Of a DNA stretch of 64,000 nucleotides, positions 15,480-24,870 are shown piece by piece. The position numbers and the translations under genes were made by a program. Origin of the DNA: Neobacillus drentensis (lineage in GTDB: Bacteria; Bacillota; Bacilli; Bacillales; Cytobacillaceae); the NCBI RefSeq assembly GCF_021560175.1, contig NZ_CP091110.1, positions 1,230,001 through 1,294,000 on the forward strand, read 5' to 3'. Below the pieces are notes generated by a model, which searched no databases, had not been told where the DNA came from, and saw only the letters and a list, made by a program, of their open reading frames with translations. Within the stretch, counting starts at the first letter, position 1. Each line of letters begins with the position of its first letter.

Positions 15480-16700
15480 ATGAAAAAGATATCGTTTATC
15501 CATGCAGCCGACCTGCATTTAGACAGTCCCATGGTTGGTTTAAAGCATTTGCCGGAAAATATCTTTAATCGAGTAAAAGAGAGTACATTTACTGCATTGA
15601 AAAAACTAACCATAACTGCGATTGAGCGGAATGTTGATTTTGTCATCATTGCAGGAGATATATTTGATGGTGAGGATCGCAGTTTACGTGCACAGGCTCG
15701 TTTTCGTAAGGAAATGCTTAAACTTAACGACGAAAAAATCCCGGTCTATATCGTTCATGGTAATCATGACCATTTAAATGGCTCTTGGGTTCACCTTGAC
15801 ATGCCAGAAAATGTTCATGTTTTTGGAAACAAGGTTGAAAAAAGGGAGTTAATAACAAAAAGCGGTACCAAAGTCCATCTATACGGATTTAGTTATGGAA
15901 CACGACATATTTTTGAACGAAAAATCGATGAGTACGACAAAATAGAGGGCGCAGATTACCATATTGGAATTCTTCATGGAAATGAGAGTTCCGGAACAGA
16001 CCACGATAATTACGCGCCATTTACAGTAAAGGATCTCGTTCAGAAAAATTTTGATTATTGGGCGCTGGGACACATCCATAAACGTTCAGAATTGTCTTTG
16101 AATCCTCCTATTATTTATCCCGGTAATATCCAAGGAAGAAATAAAAAGGAATTGGGAAGTAAAGGTTTCTATCATGTTACGTTTACAGATGGGGATGCAA
16201 CAATGGACTATATTAAGGCTTCCGATATTATTTGGGAGGAATTAACCGTTAATGCCGAGACAGCCGTTAGCTTTGACGATCTCTTCCATTTATGCCGAAT
16301 AGCCATTAATGAAATAAGAAGAGAACGTAACGGAACACTACTAACCCTTAAGTTGAAAAATACACAGCTAGCAGATATGCGCGAACAGAAAAGTATCGAT
16401 AATGAATTGCTTGAACTTCTCTTAGAGGATGAAAGTGAAGAAGAGTCCTTTGTTTGGGTAGCGGATTTGAAATTCAATGAAAAATTGCCTTTCGATAAAG
16501 AAAAAATAAAAACGGAAGCCAATTTTTATGGAGAATTATTTGAGGTCATCGACCATTTTGATCAAACCGAGCAAGCCTTAGCACCACTTTATGAGCATCC
16601 ATTAGCAAGAAAATACTTACCGCATTTAGAAACGGCAGAGAAAGATGAATTACTTAGAAAAACAGAAAAATTAATAATTGAATTACTTTATCAGGCCTAA
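15480..16700 (+). CDS. yhaO: DNA repair exonuclease YhaO (SbcD/Mre11-like)
   Basis: A 406-residue calcineurin-like phosphoesterase of the SbcD/Mre11 type. Metal-binding motifs appear in order: HAADLHLDSP (residues 7-16), IIAGDIFDGED, VHGNHDHLNG, then GILHGNE and WALGHIHKR. The C-terminal third is family-specific. It is predicted to be a nuclease that works with YhaN, as SbcD does with SbcC. The stop is 15 bases before yhaN, so the two are co-transcribed. Confidence 0.9.
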   Translation: MKKISFIHAADLHLDSPMVGLKHLPENIFNRVKESTFTALKKLTITAIERNVDFVIIAGDIFDGEDRSLRAQARFRKEMLKLNDEKIPVYIVHGNHDHLNGSWVHLDMPENVHVFGNKVEKRELITKSGTKVHLYGFSYGTRHIFERKIDEYDKIEGADYHIGILHGNESSGTDHDNYAPFTVKDLVQKNFDYWALGHIHKRSELSLNPPIIYPGNIQGRNKKELGSKGFYHVTFTDGDATMDYIKASDIIWEELTVNAETAVSFDDLFHLCRIAINEIRRERNGTLLTLKLKNTQLADMREQKSIDNELLELLLEDESEEESFVWVADLKFNEKLPFDKEKIKTEANFYGELFEVIDHFDQTEQALAPLYEHPLARKYLPHLETAEKDELLRKTEKLIIELLYQA

Positions 16701-16715
16701 TTAAGGAGAAGCGGA

Positions 16716-19715
16716 ATGAAAATTCTAGAAATATACATTTATGGATACGGCCAATTAGAAAATGTAATCATTAAGTCTCTTTCAGATTATCAAGTTTTTT
16801 ATGGTGAGAATGAAGCAGGGAAATCCACCTTGATGGCTTTCATCCATGGCATTTTATTCGGTTTCCCAACCAAACAGTCATCCGAGCTGCGCTATGAACC
16901 AAAACATAGTACGAAGTACGGTGGAAAGCTTAGAATTTATCATGAAGAGCATGGATTTGCTGTGATTGAACGTGTAAAGGGGAAAGCCGCAGGGGATGTA
17001 AAGGTGATGATGGATAATGGGACTGCCGGCGGTGAGGAGCTCCTAAAACAATTGTTGGGTAACTTTGATAAAAGCTTGTTTCAGGCCGTTTTCTCCTTTA
17101 ATTTACAGGGGCTTCAGAACATTCACCAAATGAAGGGCGAAGAAATTGGCAAGTTTTTATTTTCAGCAGGGACCCTTGGCACTGAGCAGTTGGCCAAAGC
17201 CGAAAACTTTTTGCAAAAAGAACTAGATGTACGTTTTAAGCCATCAGGTAAGAAACCAATTTTGAATGAAAAATTACAGGAACTTCATGAATTAAAAGGT
17301 CAATTAAAAAAGGCTGCAGCGAGGAATAATGAATACGAGGAACTTCAACGAAAAAAAGAGGCATTGCATCAAGAGATCGATCTAAGGAATGCTGCGATTC
17401 AAGAAACTGACGAAAAAATCAATAAACTTAAAGAATGGAAGAGAATCGAATCTGTTGTAAAAGAAGAAATTTGGACCGAAAAAGAGCTAAAGGAGTTAGG
17501 AACAATCGACTTCCCCGCTCGCGGGATTGAAAGACTGGAAAAAATAAATCAGCTGATTCATCCCGTTATAGCCGAAATTACCAGTATCACTGCTAGAGTA
17601 GAAGGATTACAAGAAGAATTAACCGGTATTGGCCCTGATCTTGAATTCCTAGAAAACGAGCCCTCCATTTTAACATTACTTGACCAAGTTCCTATTATTG
17701 AACAATTAACATTAGAGAAAAAGCAATCTGAACAGAAACTCTCAGATTATGAAGAAAAGCTTTCGGTAACAAGAGAAAAACTTCATTTGCCCCTAACAGA
17801 GGATGAAATCCTCATGATTAATACAAATATTTACATGAAAAACCAAGTAGAAATGGTTACTCAAAAAAAACAAAGGTTAGAAGAAGTAAAGGAAGAGTTA
17901 GATAGTCAATATCAAGAGGAAAAAGAAGCGCTTGATCAATTAGAAAAAGAGGTTCGTTTCGCTGAAAGTAAGATATTGCTCCAAAAAGAGAGAATTCAAA
18001 TCGAGGAGCAGATAAGTCAGCGGAATGATAAACAGAGCTTAGAATGGGAATTAAAATCAATACAAGAAAAAATAGAATACTACCAGCATGAAAATGAGCG
18101 AAGTCAAGCGGCCAAAAAAAAGCTGCAAAGTGATCGGAAACTTCAGATGTTTCTTTTTGCGTCAATTTTATTTGGAGTATTTTTATATGGGCTAATTACA
18201 ATGCAATGGTTCCTGCTGATTGTTGGCTTAGCAGGGTGTATTGGTTTTGTCCTTTTTTGGATGAAAGGGGCAAAACAGACGAAAGAAGACAGCATTTTGC
18301 AAAAGATTGCTGAACTAAAAGAAAAGGAAAAAGCTTTGCAACAAAAGCTTCAGACATCCGAATATCTCGATGTTAAATCACTTGAGAATCAATTACTTGT
18401 TGATAATCAAAGGCGTCAGGAGTTGCAATTGTTAAAACTCAAGTTAAAGCAGCAACAATCCCTATTTGAAAAGATCATCTCTAAATTTGAGGACTGGGAA
18501 TTAGCAACAGAACAAAATAAAGAAAAACTCCTTTTTATTAGTAAAGAGTTAAATATCCCTGAATATATTGCCGTCAGTTTTTTAGCAGAGGCATTTGCGT
18601 ATATTGAACAGTATAAATCGATTTGTCGAGATAAAAATCAGTTTGCACGAAGGATCAACGAAATTAATCATCAACAATCTTTAGTGGAGGAAGGATTAAG
18701 GTCAATAGAAGAGCGCTTTTTACAAGAAAAGGGCCATGATTTACACACTTCAGCCTATCTATTACGAAACAAACTCAAGGAAGAACATGAAAAGCAAATT
18801 ATGAGCAAAGAAAGAGCAAAGAAGCTAGAAGAAATTAAAGCAGATTTAGCTCAAAAAGTACAAGAACTAGAACTTTTACAAATAGAACATCATAAACTCT
18901 TACAAGCTGCAAAGGTAGATTCAGAGCAAGAATTCTACATTTTAGGGGAAAAGGCAAAAAAACATGAGGAACTGCTTGAGAGACAACGCTCTCTGCACAA
19001 CCAACTCCAATATTCTCTCCTCTCTGAAGTGGAGAAAGAAGGCTTTTTATCCATATATGACTGCGAGGGGCTAATTAAGCAATGGGAGTTTGACATCCAG
19101 CAATTACAAGAAAAGCTGAAAAAGGATCGAGATGAGATGGCTGCCATAAATTTTGAAATTCAGGTTCTCGAAGAGGGTGGGGTATACACTGACATTCTCC
19201 ATCAGTTTAAACAAAAGAACTATGAATTGGAAGAGGCAGCCAAAGAATGGTCTGTCTATCGTATGGCGCAAGCGGTGCTGGCCGAAACCATTGATAAATA
19301 TAAAAATGTGCATTTGCCAAGAATGCTTGTAAAGGCAGAGGAGTACATGTCTATTTTAACAGATGGAAGCTACAATAGAATTCATTTGCAAAAGTCAGGT
19401 ACAGGTTTTCTAGTTGAACGGGATGACCACACTGTCTTTGAAGCAAATGAGTTAAGTCAAGCGACAACTGAACAATTATATGTTTCAATTCGATTGGCTT
19501 TGGCTACAACACTTTATGATAAATATCAGTTTCCTATTATCATCGATGATAGTTTCGTGAATTTTGATGCAAAAAGAACGCAAAAGGTGATTGAACTTCT
19601 TCGTGGATTGAAACAAAATCAGGTCCTATTTTTTACTTGTCATGAGCATTTATTAGCTCATTTCCAAAAGGAAAATGTTCTTCGTTTGGAAAAAGGTGCT
19701 GTTCAGACTACTTAA
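16716..19715 (+). CDS. yhaN: SbcC/Rad50-like ATPase YhaN with a central membrane hairpin
   Basis: A 999-residue ABC-type ATPase with the SMC/Rad50 plan: Walker A in ENEAGKSTLMAFIHG near residue 36, long coiled coils (about 170-470 and 530-880), and a C-terminal half-site with Walker B (IIIDDSFVNFD) and the D-loop. An unusual part is a strongly hydrophobic stretch at about residues 478-520 containing two likely membrane segments (FLFASILFGVFLYGLI and WFLLIVGLAGCIGFVLF), where Rad50 proteins carry a zinc hook. No CxxC hook is seen. With YhaO it should form an SbcCD-like nuclease that is membrane-tethered. B. subtilis YhaN is of similar length (about 960). Confidence 0.9.
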   Translation: MKILEIYIYGYGQLENVIIKSLSDYQVFYGENEAGKSTLMAFIHGILFGFPTKQSSELRYEPKHSTKYGGKLRIYHEEHGFAVIERVKGKAAGDVKVMMDNGTAGGEELLKQLLGNFDKSLFQAVFSFNLQGLQNIHQMKGEEIGKFLFSAGTLGTEQLAKAENFLQKELDVRFKPSGKKPILNEKLQELHELKGQLKKAAARNNEYEELQRKKEALHQEIDLRNAAIQETDEKINKLKEWKRIESVVKEEIWTEKELKELGTIDFPARGIERLEKINQLIHPVIAEITSITARVEGLQEELTGIGPDLEFLENEPSILTLLDQVPIIEQLTLEKKQSEQKLSDYEEKLSVTREKLHLPLTEDEILMINTNIYMKNQVEMVTQKKQRLEEVKEELDSQYQEEKEALDQLEKEVRFAESKILLQKERIQIEEQISQRNDKQSLEWELKSIQEKIEYYQHENERSQAAKKKLQSDRKLQMFLFASILFGVFLYGLITMQWFLLIVGLAGCIGFVLFWMKGAKQTKEDSILQKIAELKEKEKALQQKLQTSEYLDVKSLENQLLVDNQRRQELQLLKLKLKQQQSLFEKIISKFEDWELATEQNKEKLLFISKELNIPEYIAVSFLAEAFAYIEQYKSICRDKNQFARRINEINHQQSLVEEGLRSIEERFLQEKGHDLHTSAYLLRNKLKEEHEKQIMSKERAKKLEEIKADLAQKVQELELLQIEHHKLLQAAKVDSEQEFYILGEKAKKHEELLERQRSLHNQLQYSLLSEVEKEGFLSIYDCEGLIKQWEFDIQQLQEKLKKDRDEMAAINFEIQVLEEGGVYTDILHQFKQKNYELEEAAKEWSVYRMAQAVLAETIDKYKNVHLPRMLVKAEEYMSILTDGSYNRIHLQKSGTGFLVERDDHTVFEANELSQATTEQLYVSIRLALATTLYDKYQFPIIIDDSFVNFDAKRTQKVIELLRGLKQNQVLFFTCHEHLLAHFQKENVLRLEKGAVQTT

Positions 19716-19770
19716 TAGAGTACTAGCTGGATATGGTATACTCTAATTATCGGAAGGGAGAGTGAAGAGG

Positions 19771-20715
19771 TTGAGCAAGGGTATATTACAGTATGATGTT
19801 GGAGAACAAGTTGAATTATACCTTTTAATAAAGAGTTCGACAAAGGGAATTGCCAGTAATGGGAAACCATTTTTGACATTAATTCTGCAAGACCAAAGCG
19901 GGGAAATTGAGGCGAAGCTTTGGGATGCTGGGGCAGATGATGAAAAGAATTATGCAGCACAGACAATTGTAAAAATACTTGGGGAACTTCAAAACTACCG
20001 TGGGAAAAGTCAGTTAAAAATCCGTCAAATTCGAAAAACTGGCCCTTCTGATGGTGTAAGGCTAGATGATTTTCTTGTGACTGCCCCTGTTAGTCAGGAA
20101 GAAATGATGAGTAAGTTGACCCAATATATATTTGAAATGAAAAATCCAAATATCCAAAGGGTCACCCGGCATTTAATAAAAAAGCATCAAAAGGCTTTCT
20201 TGGAATATCCTGCCGCAACGAAAAATCATCATGAATTTGTTTCAGGGCTTGCCTATCACGTTGTCAGTATGTTGGACTTGGCCAAAGCAATAGCATCCTT
20301 ATACCCCAGCCTTGATAAGGATTTACTCTATGCAGGAGTTATTTTGCATGATATGGGAAAGGTTATGGAATTATCAGGACCCATTTCAACGACCTATACG
20401 ATTGAAGGGAATTTACTTGGACACATTACCATTATGATCACCGAAATTGGTAAGGCAGCTGAGGAACTAGGCATTACAGGGGAAGAAGTATTAATCCTCC
20501 AGCACCTGGTTTTAAGCCATCATGGTAAAGCAGAGTGGGGAAGTCCCAAACCCCCTTTGATAAAGGAAGCAGAAATCCTTCATTATATTGATAATCTTGA
20601 TGCAAAAATGAACATGCTCGACCGGGCCCTTGAGAGAGTAAAGCCAGGGGAATATACGGAGCGCATATTTGCCTTAGATAACCGCGCTTTTTATAAGCCG
20701 GTATTCCATAAGTAA
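19771..20715 (+). CDS. yhaM: 3'-5' exoribonuclease YhaM
   Basis: YhaM is a 3'-to-5' exonuclease acting on RNA (and single-stranded DNA). An N-terminal OB-fold domain (about 10-110; [11 protein letters not shown]) is followed by an HD domain: [16 protein letters not shown] (about residue 150) and the catalytic HDMGKV. A GTG at 19762 is in frame, but TTG 19771 gives the family-typical N terminus ([13 protein letters not shown]) and the 314-residue length. It follows yhaN by 55 bases, which suggests an operon yhaO-yhaN-yhaM and a link between RNA decay and DNA repair. Terminator follows. Confidence 0.92.
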   Translation: MSKGILQYDVGEQVELYLLIKSSTKGIASNGKPFLTLILQDQSGEIEAKLWDAGADDEKNYAAQTIVKILGELQNYRGKSQLKIRQIRKTGPSDGVRLDDFLVTAPVSQEEMMSKLTQYIFEMKNPNIQRVTRHLIKKHQKAFLEYPAATKNHHEFVSGLAYHVVSMLDLAKAIASLYPSLDKDLLYAGVILHDMGKVMELSGPISTTYTIEGNLLGHITIMITEIGKAAEELGITGEEVLILQHLVLSHHGKAEWGSPKPPLIKEAEILHYIDNLDAKMNMLDRALERVKPGEYTERIFALDNRAFYKPVFHK

Positions 20716-20721
20716 TACTAG

Positions 20722-20750
20722 AAAATAACCCGATTTGGGTTATTTTTTTT
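20722..20750 (+). terminator. Rho-independent terminator after yhaM
   Basis: Stem aataaccc / gggttatt, loop gattt, followed by a run of T. Confidence 0.88.
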
Positions 20751-20841
20751 GGAGAAAAATGAATACTTTAGGTTTAGATGAAATATGTTGTAATAAAAGA
20801 AAACCTAAAGTGGACAAACATAGTGAAGGGAGCAGGGGACA

Positions 20842-21030
20842 TTGACAATACCTATTTGGATTTATGCAGTGGTAGCAGGAATAGTAATTAGCGCTCTAAT
20901 GGCGATTAAAACAGGGCGGGAAGAGCGGCAAGTAGAAATGGAAAGTATCGAGCGTGAAGGAGAAATTTATATTAAACGACTTGAGCGGGAGAAGGAAAAA
21001 CGTGAGGAATTGAGAGCACCCGGTGAATAA
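20842..21030 (+). CDS. yhaL: YhaL, small membrane-anchored sporulation protein
   Basis: A 62-residue protein with one N-terminal membrane segment (about residues 4-22) and a highly charged cytoplasmic tail rich in Glu, Arg and Lys that should be helical. Size, topology and position between yhaM and prsA match B. subtilis YhaL, a sporulation-linked protein. The start is TTG with an agcagggg RBS. Its molecular role is not known. Confidence 0.83.
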   Translation: MTIPIWIYAVVAGIVISALMAIKTGREERQVEMESIEREGEIYIKRLEREKEKREELRAPGE

Positions 21031-21072
21031 ATGACGGGAAGAAAGCACTGATATAAACGAAAGACATTATAA

Positions 21073-21104
21073 AAAGCGGAAGCCCTGATATGGGCTTCCG
21101 CTTT
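21073..21104. terminator. Bidirectional terminator between yhaL and prsA
   Basis: A 13-bp stem aaagcggaagccc / gggcttccgcttt with a 6-base loop, flanked by A-run and T-run, serves the convergent genes. Confidence 0.9.
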
Positions 21105-21137
21105 CTTATGTTCTTAGCTCACTGTATCTTCGCTTCT

Positions 21138-22010
21138 TTATTGCGCAGGAGTAGTTGTTGGTTTCAGAGCATTCTTTAAGTCTTTGTCATTAACTTTTAC
21201 ATCAGCTGCTTTTAACTCGCTCTGCATTGCTTTGTTAATATCATCACTTGTTAGTTTAGATGATTTGACCTGATATTCGATATCTTTCTTCATTTCATCA
21301 TAAGACTTCTTCTCTTTTTTCTCAGTAACTTGAATGATATGGTATCCAAATTGTGTTTTTACTGGTGCACTAATTTCATTTACCTTAAGAGCGTATGCAC
21401 CTTTAATAAAATCAGCATCGTATTGGTCTTTATTTGTATTATTGATCGTACCTAGATCACCGCCGTTTTGAGCAGAAGCAGTATCAGTTGAATATTTTTT
21501 TGCAAGATCCTCAAATTTTGCACCGCCATCAAGCTGTTTCTTAACGTCAAGTGCAGTTTTCTCATCTTTAACAAGAATATGACGAACCTTAATGTCAGGC
21601 TGGTAGGAAGCATAATAATCCTTTAATTCTTTATCTGTTACCTTAACATTTTTCATTGCAGCTTTTTCTTGTAACATACCGAGTTTCATGGTTTTCTTTA
21701 GGTCAGCTTCGTTTTTATAACCGTACTGTGCAAGAGTCGCATCAAAATTGGTACCAAGCTGTTCTTTTAAGTCGCTCACTTTTGCATTTAACTCTGCATC
21801 CGTGACTTTGTACTTTTTAGATAGCACCTTTTCGTATACCAGTTGTTGAAGGGCCTGCTGACCGTATTTATCCTTCATTGTATTATATAATTCTTCTTGA
21901 GTAACATTCCCAGCTTTACTTTCTGCCACTTTTTCTGAACTAGTTTGATTACATGCGCCTAGTGCAAGTACACTGCCAGCCATTGTAAGGGCTAAAATCC
22001 ATTTTTTCAT
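21138..22010 (-). CDS. prsA: Foldase lipoprotein PrsA (parvulin-type peptidyl-prolyl isomerase)
   Basis: PrsA helps secreted proteins fold outside the membrane. The 290-residue protein begins with a lipoprotein signal whose lipobox is LALGAC, making Cys20 the lipidated residue. A PpiC-type parvulin domain covers about residues 135-230 (VRHILVKDEKTA, DLGTINNTN, then FGYHIIQVTEKKEKK), flanked by helical N- and C-terminal regions. Length fits the Bacillus orthologue (292). RBS lies before the ATG at 22010. Confidence 0.96.
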   Translation of the reverse strand: MKKWILALTMAGSVLALGACNQTSSEKVAESKAGNVTQEELYNTMKDKYGQQALQQLVYEKVLSKKYKVTDAELNAKVSDLKEQLGTNFDATLAQYGYKNEADLKKTMKLGMLQEKAAMKNVKVTDKELKDYYASYQPDIKVRHILVKDEKTALDVKKQLDGGAKFEDLAKKYSTDTASAQNGGDLGTINNTNKDQYDADFIKGAYALKVNEISAPVKTQFGYHIIQVTEKKEKKSYDEMKKDIEYQVKSSKLTSDDINKAMQSELKAADVKVNDKDLKNALKPTTTPAQ

Positions 22011-22233
22011 GCTGAAATCTCTCCTAAATAGTTAAATTCTGTGAAAAGGTTTGTCCACAATGTTTACTATAACATAAATGGGTACGGCTGCAAAAATAAA
22101 AGTGTACGTATTTATCGAAATTTCAAACAAAATAAGCTTCTTGGACTTTTCCATAAAAAATGAGCTAAGTGCCTAAACGAAATCAAACCTTCATGAATAG
22201 TATATCTTAGTAAATGAAAAAGGAGGTTTTATG

Positions 22234-22320
22234 ATGAGTGGAGGATATGGCGGAGGATTTGCTCTAATTGTAGTCCTTTTCATCCTATTGATTATTGTTG
22301 GGGCTTCTTGGGTTTATTAA
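22234..22320 (+). CDS. YjcZ-like tiny membrane peptide (copy 1)
   Basis: The 28-residue peptide starts MSGGYGGGF, continues as a single hydrophobic helix (ALIVVLFILLIIVGASW) and ends WVY. This is the YjcZ/sporulation tiny-membrane-peptide family, known from spore-forming Bacillaceae. A consensus aaaggagg lies before it; ATG 22234 is preferred over 22231 for RBS spacing. Its twin follows 33 bases later. Confidence 0.88.
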   Translation: MSGGYGGGFALIVVLFILLIIVGASWVY

Positions 22321-22353
22321 TTTAAGAAAATGACAATGAGGGGAGGCTAAATT

Positions 22354-22446
22354 ATGTCTGGTGGAGCAGGTTACGGTGGAGGATTTGCATTAGTTGTAGT
22401 TCTTTTCATCCTATTGATTATCATTGGAGCATCTTGGATTTACTAA
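22354..22446 (+). CDS. YjcZ-like tiny membrane peptide (copy 2)
   Basis: The 30-residue twin of the preceding gene begins MSGGAGYGGGF and has the same hydrophobic core (LVVVLFILLIIIGASW) and WIY end. The RBS is gggaggc. The two copies differ mainly by insertion of two residues in the glycine-rich head and by V/I changes. They are probably co-transcribed and end at the shared terminator. Confidence 0.88.
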   Translation: MSGGAGYGGGFALVVVLFILLIIIGASWIY

Positions 22447-22467
22447 TTAGAAGTAATTAAAAATAAA

Positions 22468-22504
22468 AAGCGATGAGAATTACCTCATCGCTTCGCTTTT
22501 TTTA
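22468..22504 (+). terminator. Rho-independent terminator after the YjcZ-like pair
   Basis: Stem aagcgatgag / ctcatcgctt with a 6-base loop, then cgcttttttta. Confidence 0.88.
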
Positions 22505-22545
22505 TTCTAACCTTTATGAGTACATATCCGAATTTCCTTGATGGA

Positions 22546-22728
22546 TTATGTATAGAGGATTTCTAAGTAAGAAGAAATCAATAAAATGGTAATGAGCACA
22601 TTAATGGTACGGAATACCTTATGCTGGTTCTCTTCCGGTATCTCTTTTTGGATACAAAGGGAATTAGTCATTTTATTTACATAAAATAAAATAAAAATTG
22701 CGAAGACAATAAAAATGGAGATCATCAT
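22546..22728 (-). CDS. Small two-segment membrane protein, unknown
   Basis: The 60-residue product has two hydrophobic helices (about 3-18 and 42-56) separated by a charged loop (CIQKEIPEENQHKVFR). The RBS gggaggg is five bases before the first of two adjacent ATG codons, so it is very likely translated. I do not recognise a family. It lies convergent to the YjcZ-like pair. Confidence 0.65.
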   Translation of the reverse strand: MMISIFIVFAIFILFYVNKMTNSLCIQKEIPEENQHKVFRTINVLITILLISSYLEILYT

Positions 22729-23005
22729 TGATTCCCTCCCAGATGGTTTACTTATGTTTCTTCAGTGATAGTTGTTTCTCAAATATCCCTGGTGAAGCTT
22801 TTAATCGTTCGCTTCCACTTTTTTATACAATATCAAAAAAAATAAAAAAAAGATAGTAAAAAAGAATGGAAGTTTTCTAGAACTTGATGGAGTCGAAATA
22901 TTTGCAATTATTTTTTCGATTATAGGACAAAAAGGTTTACCCATCCCTTTAAAAGGTGAATAATGAACATAGGTAAAGTAAGGTAATGAAAAGAGGCGTT
23001 AAAGT

Positions 23006-23344
23006 ATGAATGAACACGATCTTCTTTTGCATAGGATCAATCTTCTTGAATTTCATCAAAGGCTGTTAATTAAATTGCTAAGCCATCCCAATAATGACTT
23101 TTATCGGTTAATCATTGAAAACGGGCTTTCGGAACGGGAAGTCAACAATTTCTACCGTTTGTGTGATGAATTAACCGTGAAACTGGCAGAACAAAAAGCG
23201 GAAGGCTTCGTTCATTTCCATCCGCTTCTTAATCAATTATCAGCTGGGCTGCCTGCTCATTTAAAATTGGAAGAGGTCGTGAAGGCCTGCTTACAGCAAA
23301 GATTGTTCGAGCCTCTTTTTATGGAGTTACGAAAATATCTATAA
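23006..23344 (+). CDS. yhaI: YhaI family protein (DUF1878)
   Basis: This 112-residue helical protein matches the B. subtilis YhaI family (DUF1878, 113 residues) in length, location before scoC and pattern: HRINLLEFHQRLLIKLL, FYRLIIENGLSEREV, YRLCDEL and AEGFVHFHPLLNQL. No catalytic motif is visible and the function is unknown. It converges on scoC with an 11-base gap. Confidence 0.85.
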   Translation: MNEHDLLLHRINLLEFHQRLLIKLLSHPNNDFYRLIIENGLSEREVNNFYRLCDELTVKLAEQKAEGFVHFHPLLNQLSAGLPAHLKLEEVVKACLQQRLFEPLFMELRKYL

Positions 23345-23355
23345 GACAGGACATA

Positions 23356-23937
23356 TTAAACTAAGTTTTGTTCCGTCTTTTTTACTTTTTTCAATGTGCC
23401 ATTTTCTTCAACAAACTCACTTTCAATATTATGGAAAGAACGTTCAAAGATTTCCATAAAATCTTCGCCATAAATGTTACGGACAATGGCCATCATTTCA
23501 ATTATTTCTGGAAATTTTCCATACAAATCTCGAAGTGGTAACGCCCCTGAATAAACTGCATTTTCTTTTGGCTGATAGGTTTCCATTGATTGAAGCAGAA
23601 TCTCTTCACCTTTGTCTGTCAGTTGAATATAGGTATTTCGCTTGTCATTTTCCTTTTTTGAAAAATTCAGCAAACCTCGTTCTTCTAACTTTTTTGAAAA
23701 ATTAAAAGCTGTTGAGACATGCATGACCCCAAATTTTGCCACGTCAGAGATGGAAGCTCCATTCAAATGATAAGCGATCCAGAGAATATGATGTTCATTA
23801 ATATTTAAATCATAGGGTTTAATCCATTGCTGCCAATCTTTTTCAATTGATTTCCATAGCGCTTTACTTAATTGAGTTATACGCTGGCTAAAAATCATTG
23901 CTTCCTTTAACGAATATTGTTTCTCAGTCATCCCCAT
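23356..23937 (-). CDS. scoC: ScoC/Hpr, MarR-family transition-state regulator
   Basis: ScoC represses exoprotease genes, peptide transport and sporulation initiation during growth in B. subtilis. The 193-residue protein keeps the highly conserved [20 protein letters not shown] and [20 protein letters not shown] blocks, and the winged helix with [20 protein letters not shown] as the recognition helix. GTG 23943, ATG 23937 and ATG 23931 are all possible starts; the RBS aggtg favours 23937 or 23931. It is somewhat shorter at the C terminus than B. subtilis Hpr (203). Confidence 0.93.
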   Translation of the reverse strand: MGMTEKQYSLKEAMIFSQRITQLSKALWKSIEKDWQQWIKPYDLNINEHHILWIAYHLNGASISDVAKFGVMHVSTAFNFSKKLEERGLLNFSKKENDKRNTYIQLTDKGEEILLQSMETYQPKENAVYSGALPLRDLYGKFPEIIEMMAIVRNIYGEDFMEIFERSFHNIESEFVEENGTLKKVKKTEQNLV

Positions 23938-24096
23938 TTTCACCTACTTTTAATTTCTCTTTTTATCATTATGCCAATAAAATAAAAATTAATAAAGTAT
24001 AAATTCACAAAATTTTTAGAAATTGCACAATTTTTATCTTGATTTTATGTTTTTTAGTAAAATCTACTTGATATGATGTTCAAAAGGGTAGTTAGA

Positions 24097-24459
24097 TTAT
24101 TTATTATTATCTGAAATTTCATCTTCCAATTCTTGAATGGTATTTTTCATTTCATTAATTTCTTTTTGAATCCGCTCCTGTTGAGGGCTTACTTCTTCTT
24201 CCCATTGTGCAAGGGCCGATTTTACTTCTGTTAAAAATGTTGAGATCTGTGCACGTCCTTCTTTTGATGCATGAATAGCAGAGTTTTTTAGCTCCAATAA
24301 GTTCTTCTGTATGACTTGTAATTGATTTAGTACACTCTGCGTATTTTCCTTCATTTTCTCCCTGGTTACTTTACCTGAATTTGGAGCAGTCAGTAATACA
24401 CTAACTCCGGCAGCAAGCCCTCCTGTCATTAATCCGTATAGAAATGATTTAACTTTCAT
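24097..24459 (-). CDS. yhaH: YhaH, YtxH-type membrane-anchored protein
   Basis: A 120-residue protein with one N-terminal membrane segment (KSFLYGLMTGGLAAGVSVLL) followed by the APNSG(K)xxR motif of the YtxH/YhaH family and a long helical, probably coiled-coil tail ending in acidic residues. ATG 24459 is chosen over TTG 24477, since the ggagg would overlap the latter. Family members respond to general stress in B. subtilis; the role here is inferred. Confidence 0.82.
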   Translation of the reverse strand: MKVKSFLYGLMTGGLAAGVSVLLTAPNSGKVTREKMKENTQSVLNQLQVIQKNLLELKNSAIHASKEGRAQISTFLTEVKSALAQWEEEVSPQQERIQKEINEMKNTIQELEDEISDNNK

Positions 24460-24624
24460 TTTACTTACTACCTCCAAATTGGCTATTTTAAAAAAATTTT
24501 CCTGTATAGAGTAATTCCCTCTACCTTTTCCCCTTAAACAAGTCCTTCATAGGAATGGACGATAACTCATATAAATAGTTACAACTATTGTTCGATAAGG
24601 ATTCAAGTAGGGAGGAACAAAGGG

Positions 24625-24816
24625 ATGAAGACTGCAGCAGTAATTCTTTTTATTTTAAGTGCGATCCTGCTCTTTGGCACACTTAAATATTTAGTTGAAT
24701 TAAAAAGACCTGGTGTATACCCACCTAAACAAGTCTTAAAGAAAAGAGCAGCCGGGCTAGCCGGATTTGCCTGTATTTGTTTGTTAATTGCGTTGTCTCT
24801 GTCATATTTTCTCTAA
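24625..24816 (+). CDS. Small two-segment membrane protein, unknown
   Basis: The 63-residue product has two membrane helices (about 3-24 and 44-62) separated by a positively charged loop (ELKRPGVYPPKQVLKKRAAG). The RBS gggagg is well placed. No family recognised. It converges with trpP and shares a bidirectional terminator. Confidence 0.7.
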   Translation: MKTAAVILFILSAILLFGTLKYLVELKRPGVYPPKQVLKKRAAGLAGFACICLLIALSLSYFL

Positions 24817-24824
24817 AAGTAATT

Positions 24825-24856
24825 TAAGAAAAGAACCCTAGAGGGTTCTTTTCTTA
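24825..24856. terminator. Bidirectional terminator before the trpP stop
   Basis: A 14-bp stem taagaaaagaaccc / gggttcttttctta with a tetraloop and natural A/T flanks. Confidence 0.88.
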
Positions 24857-24870
24857 ACAGATCCCGTGGA

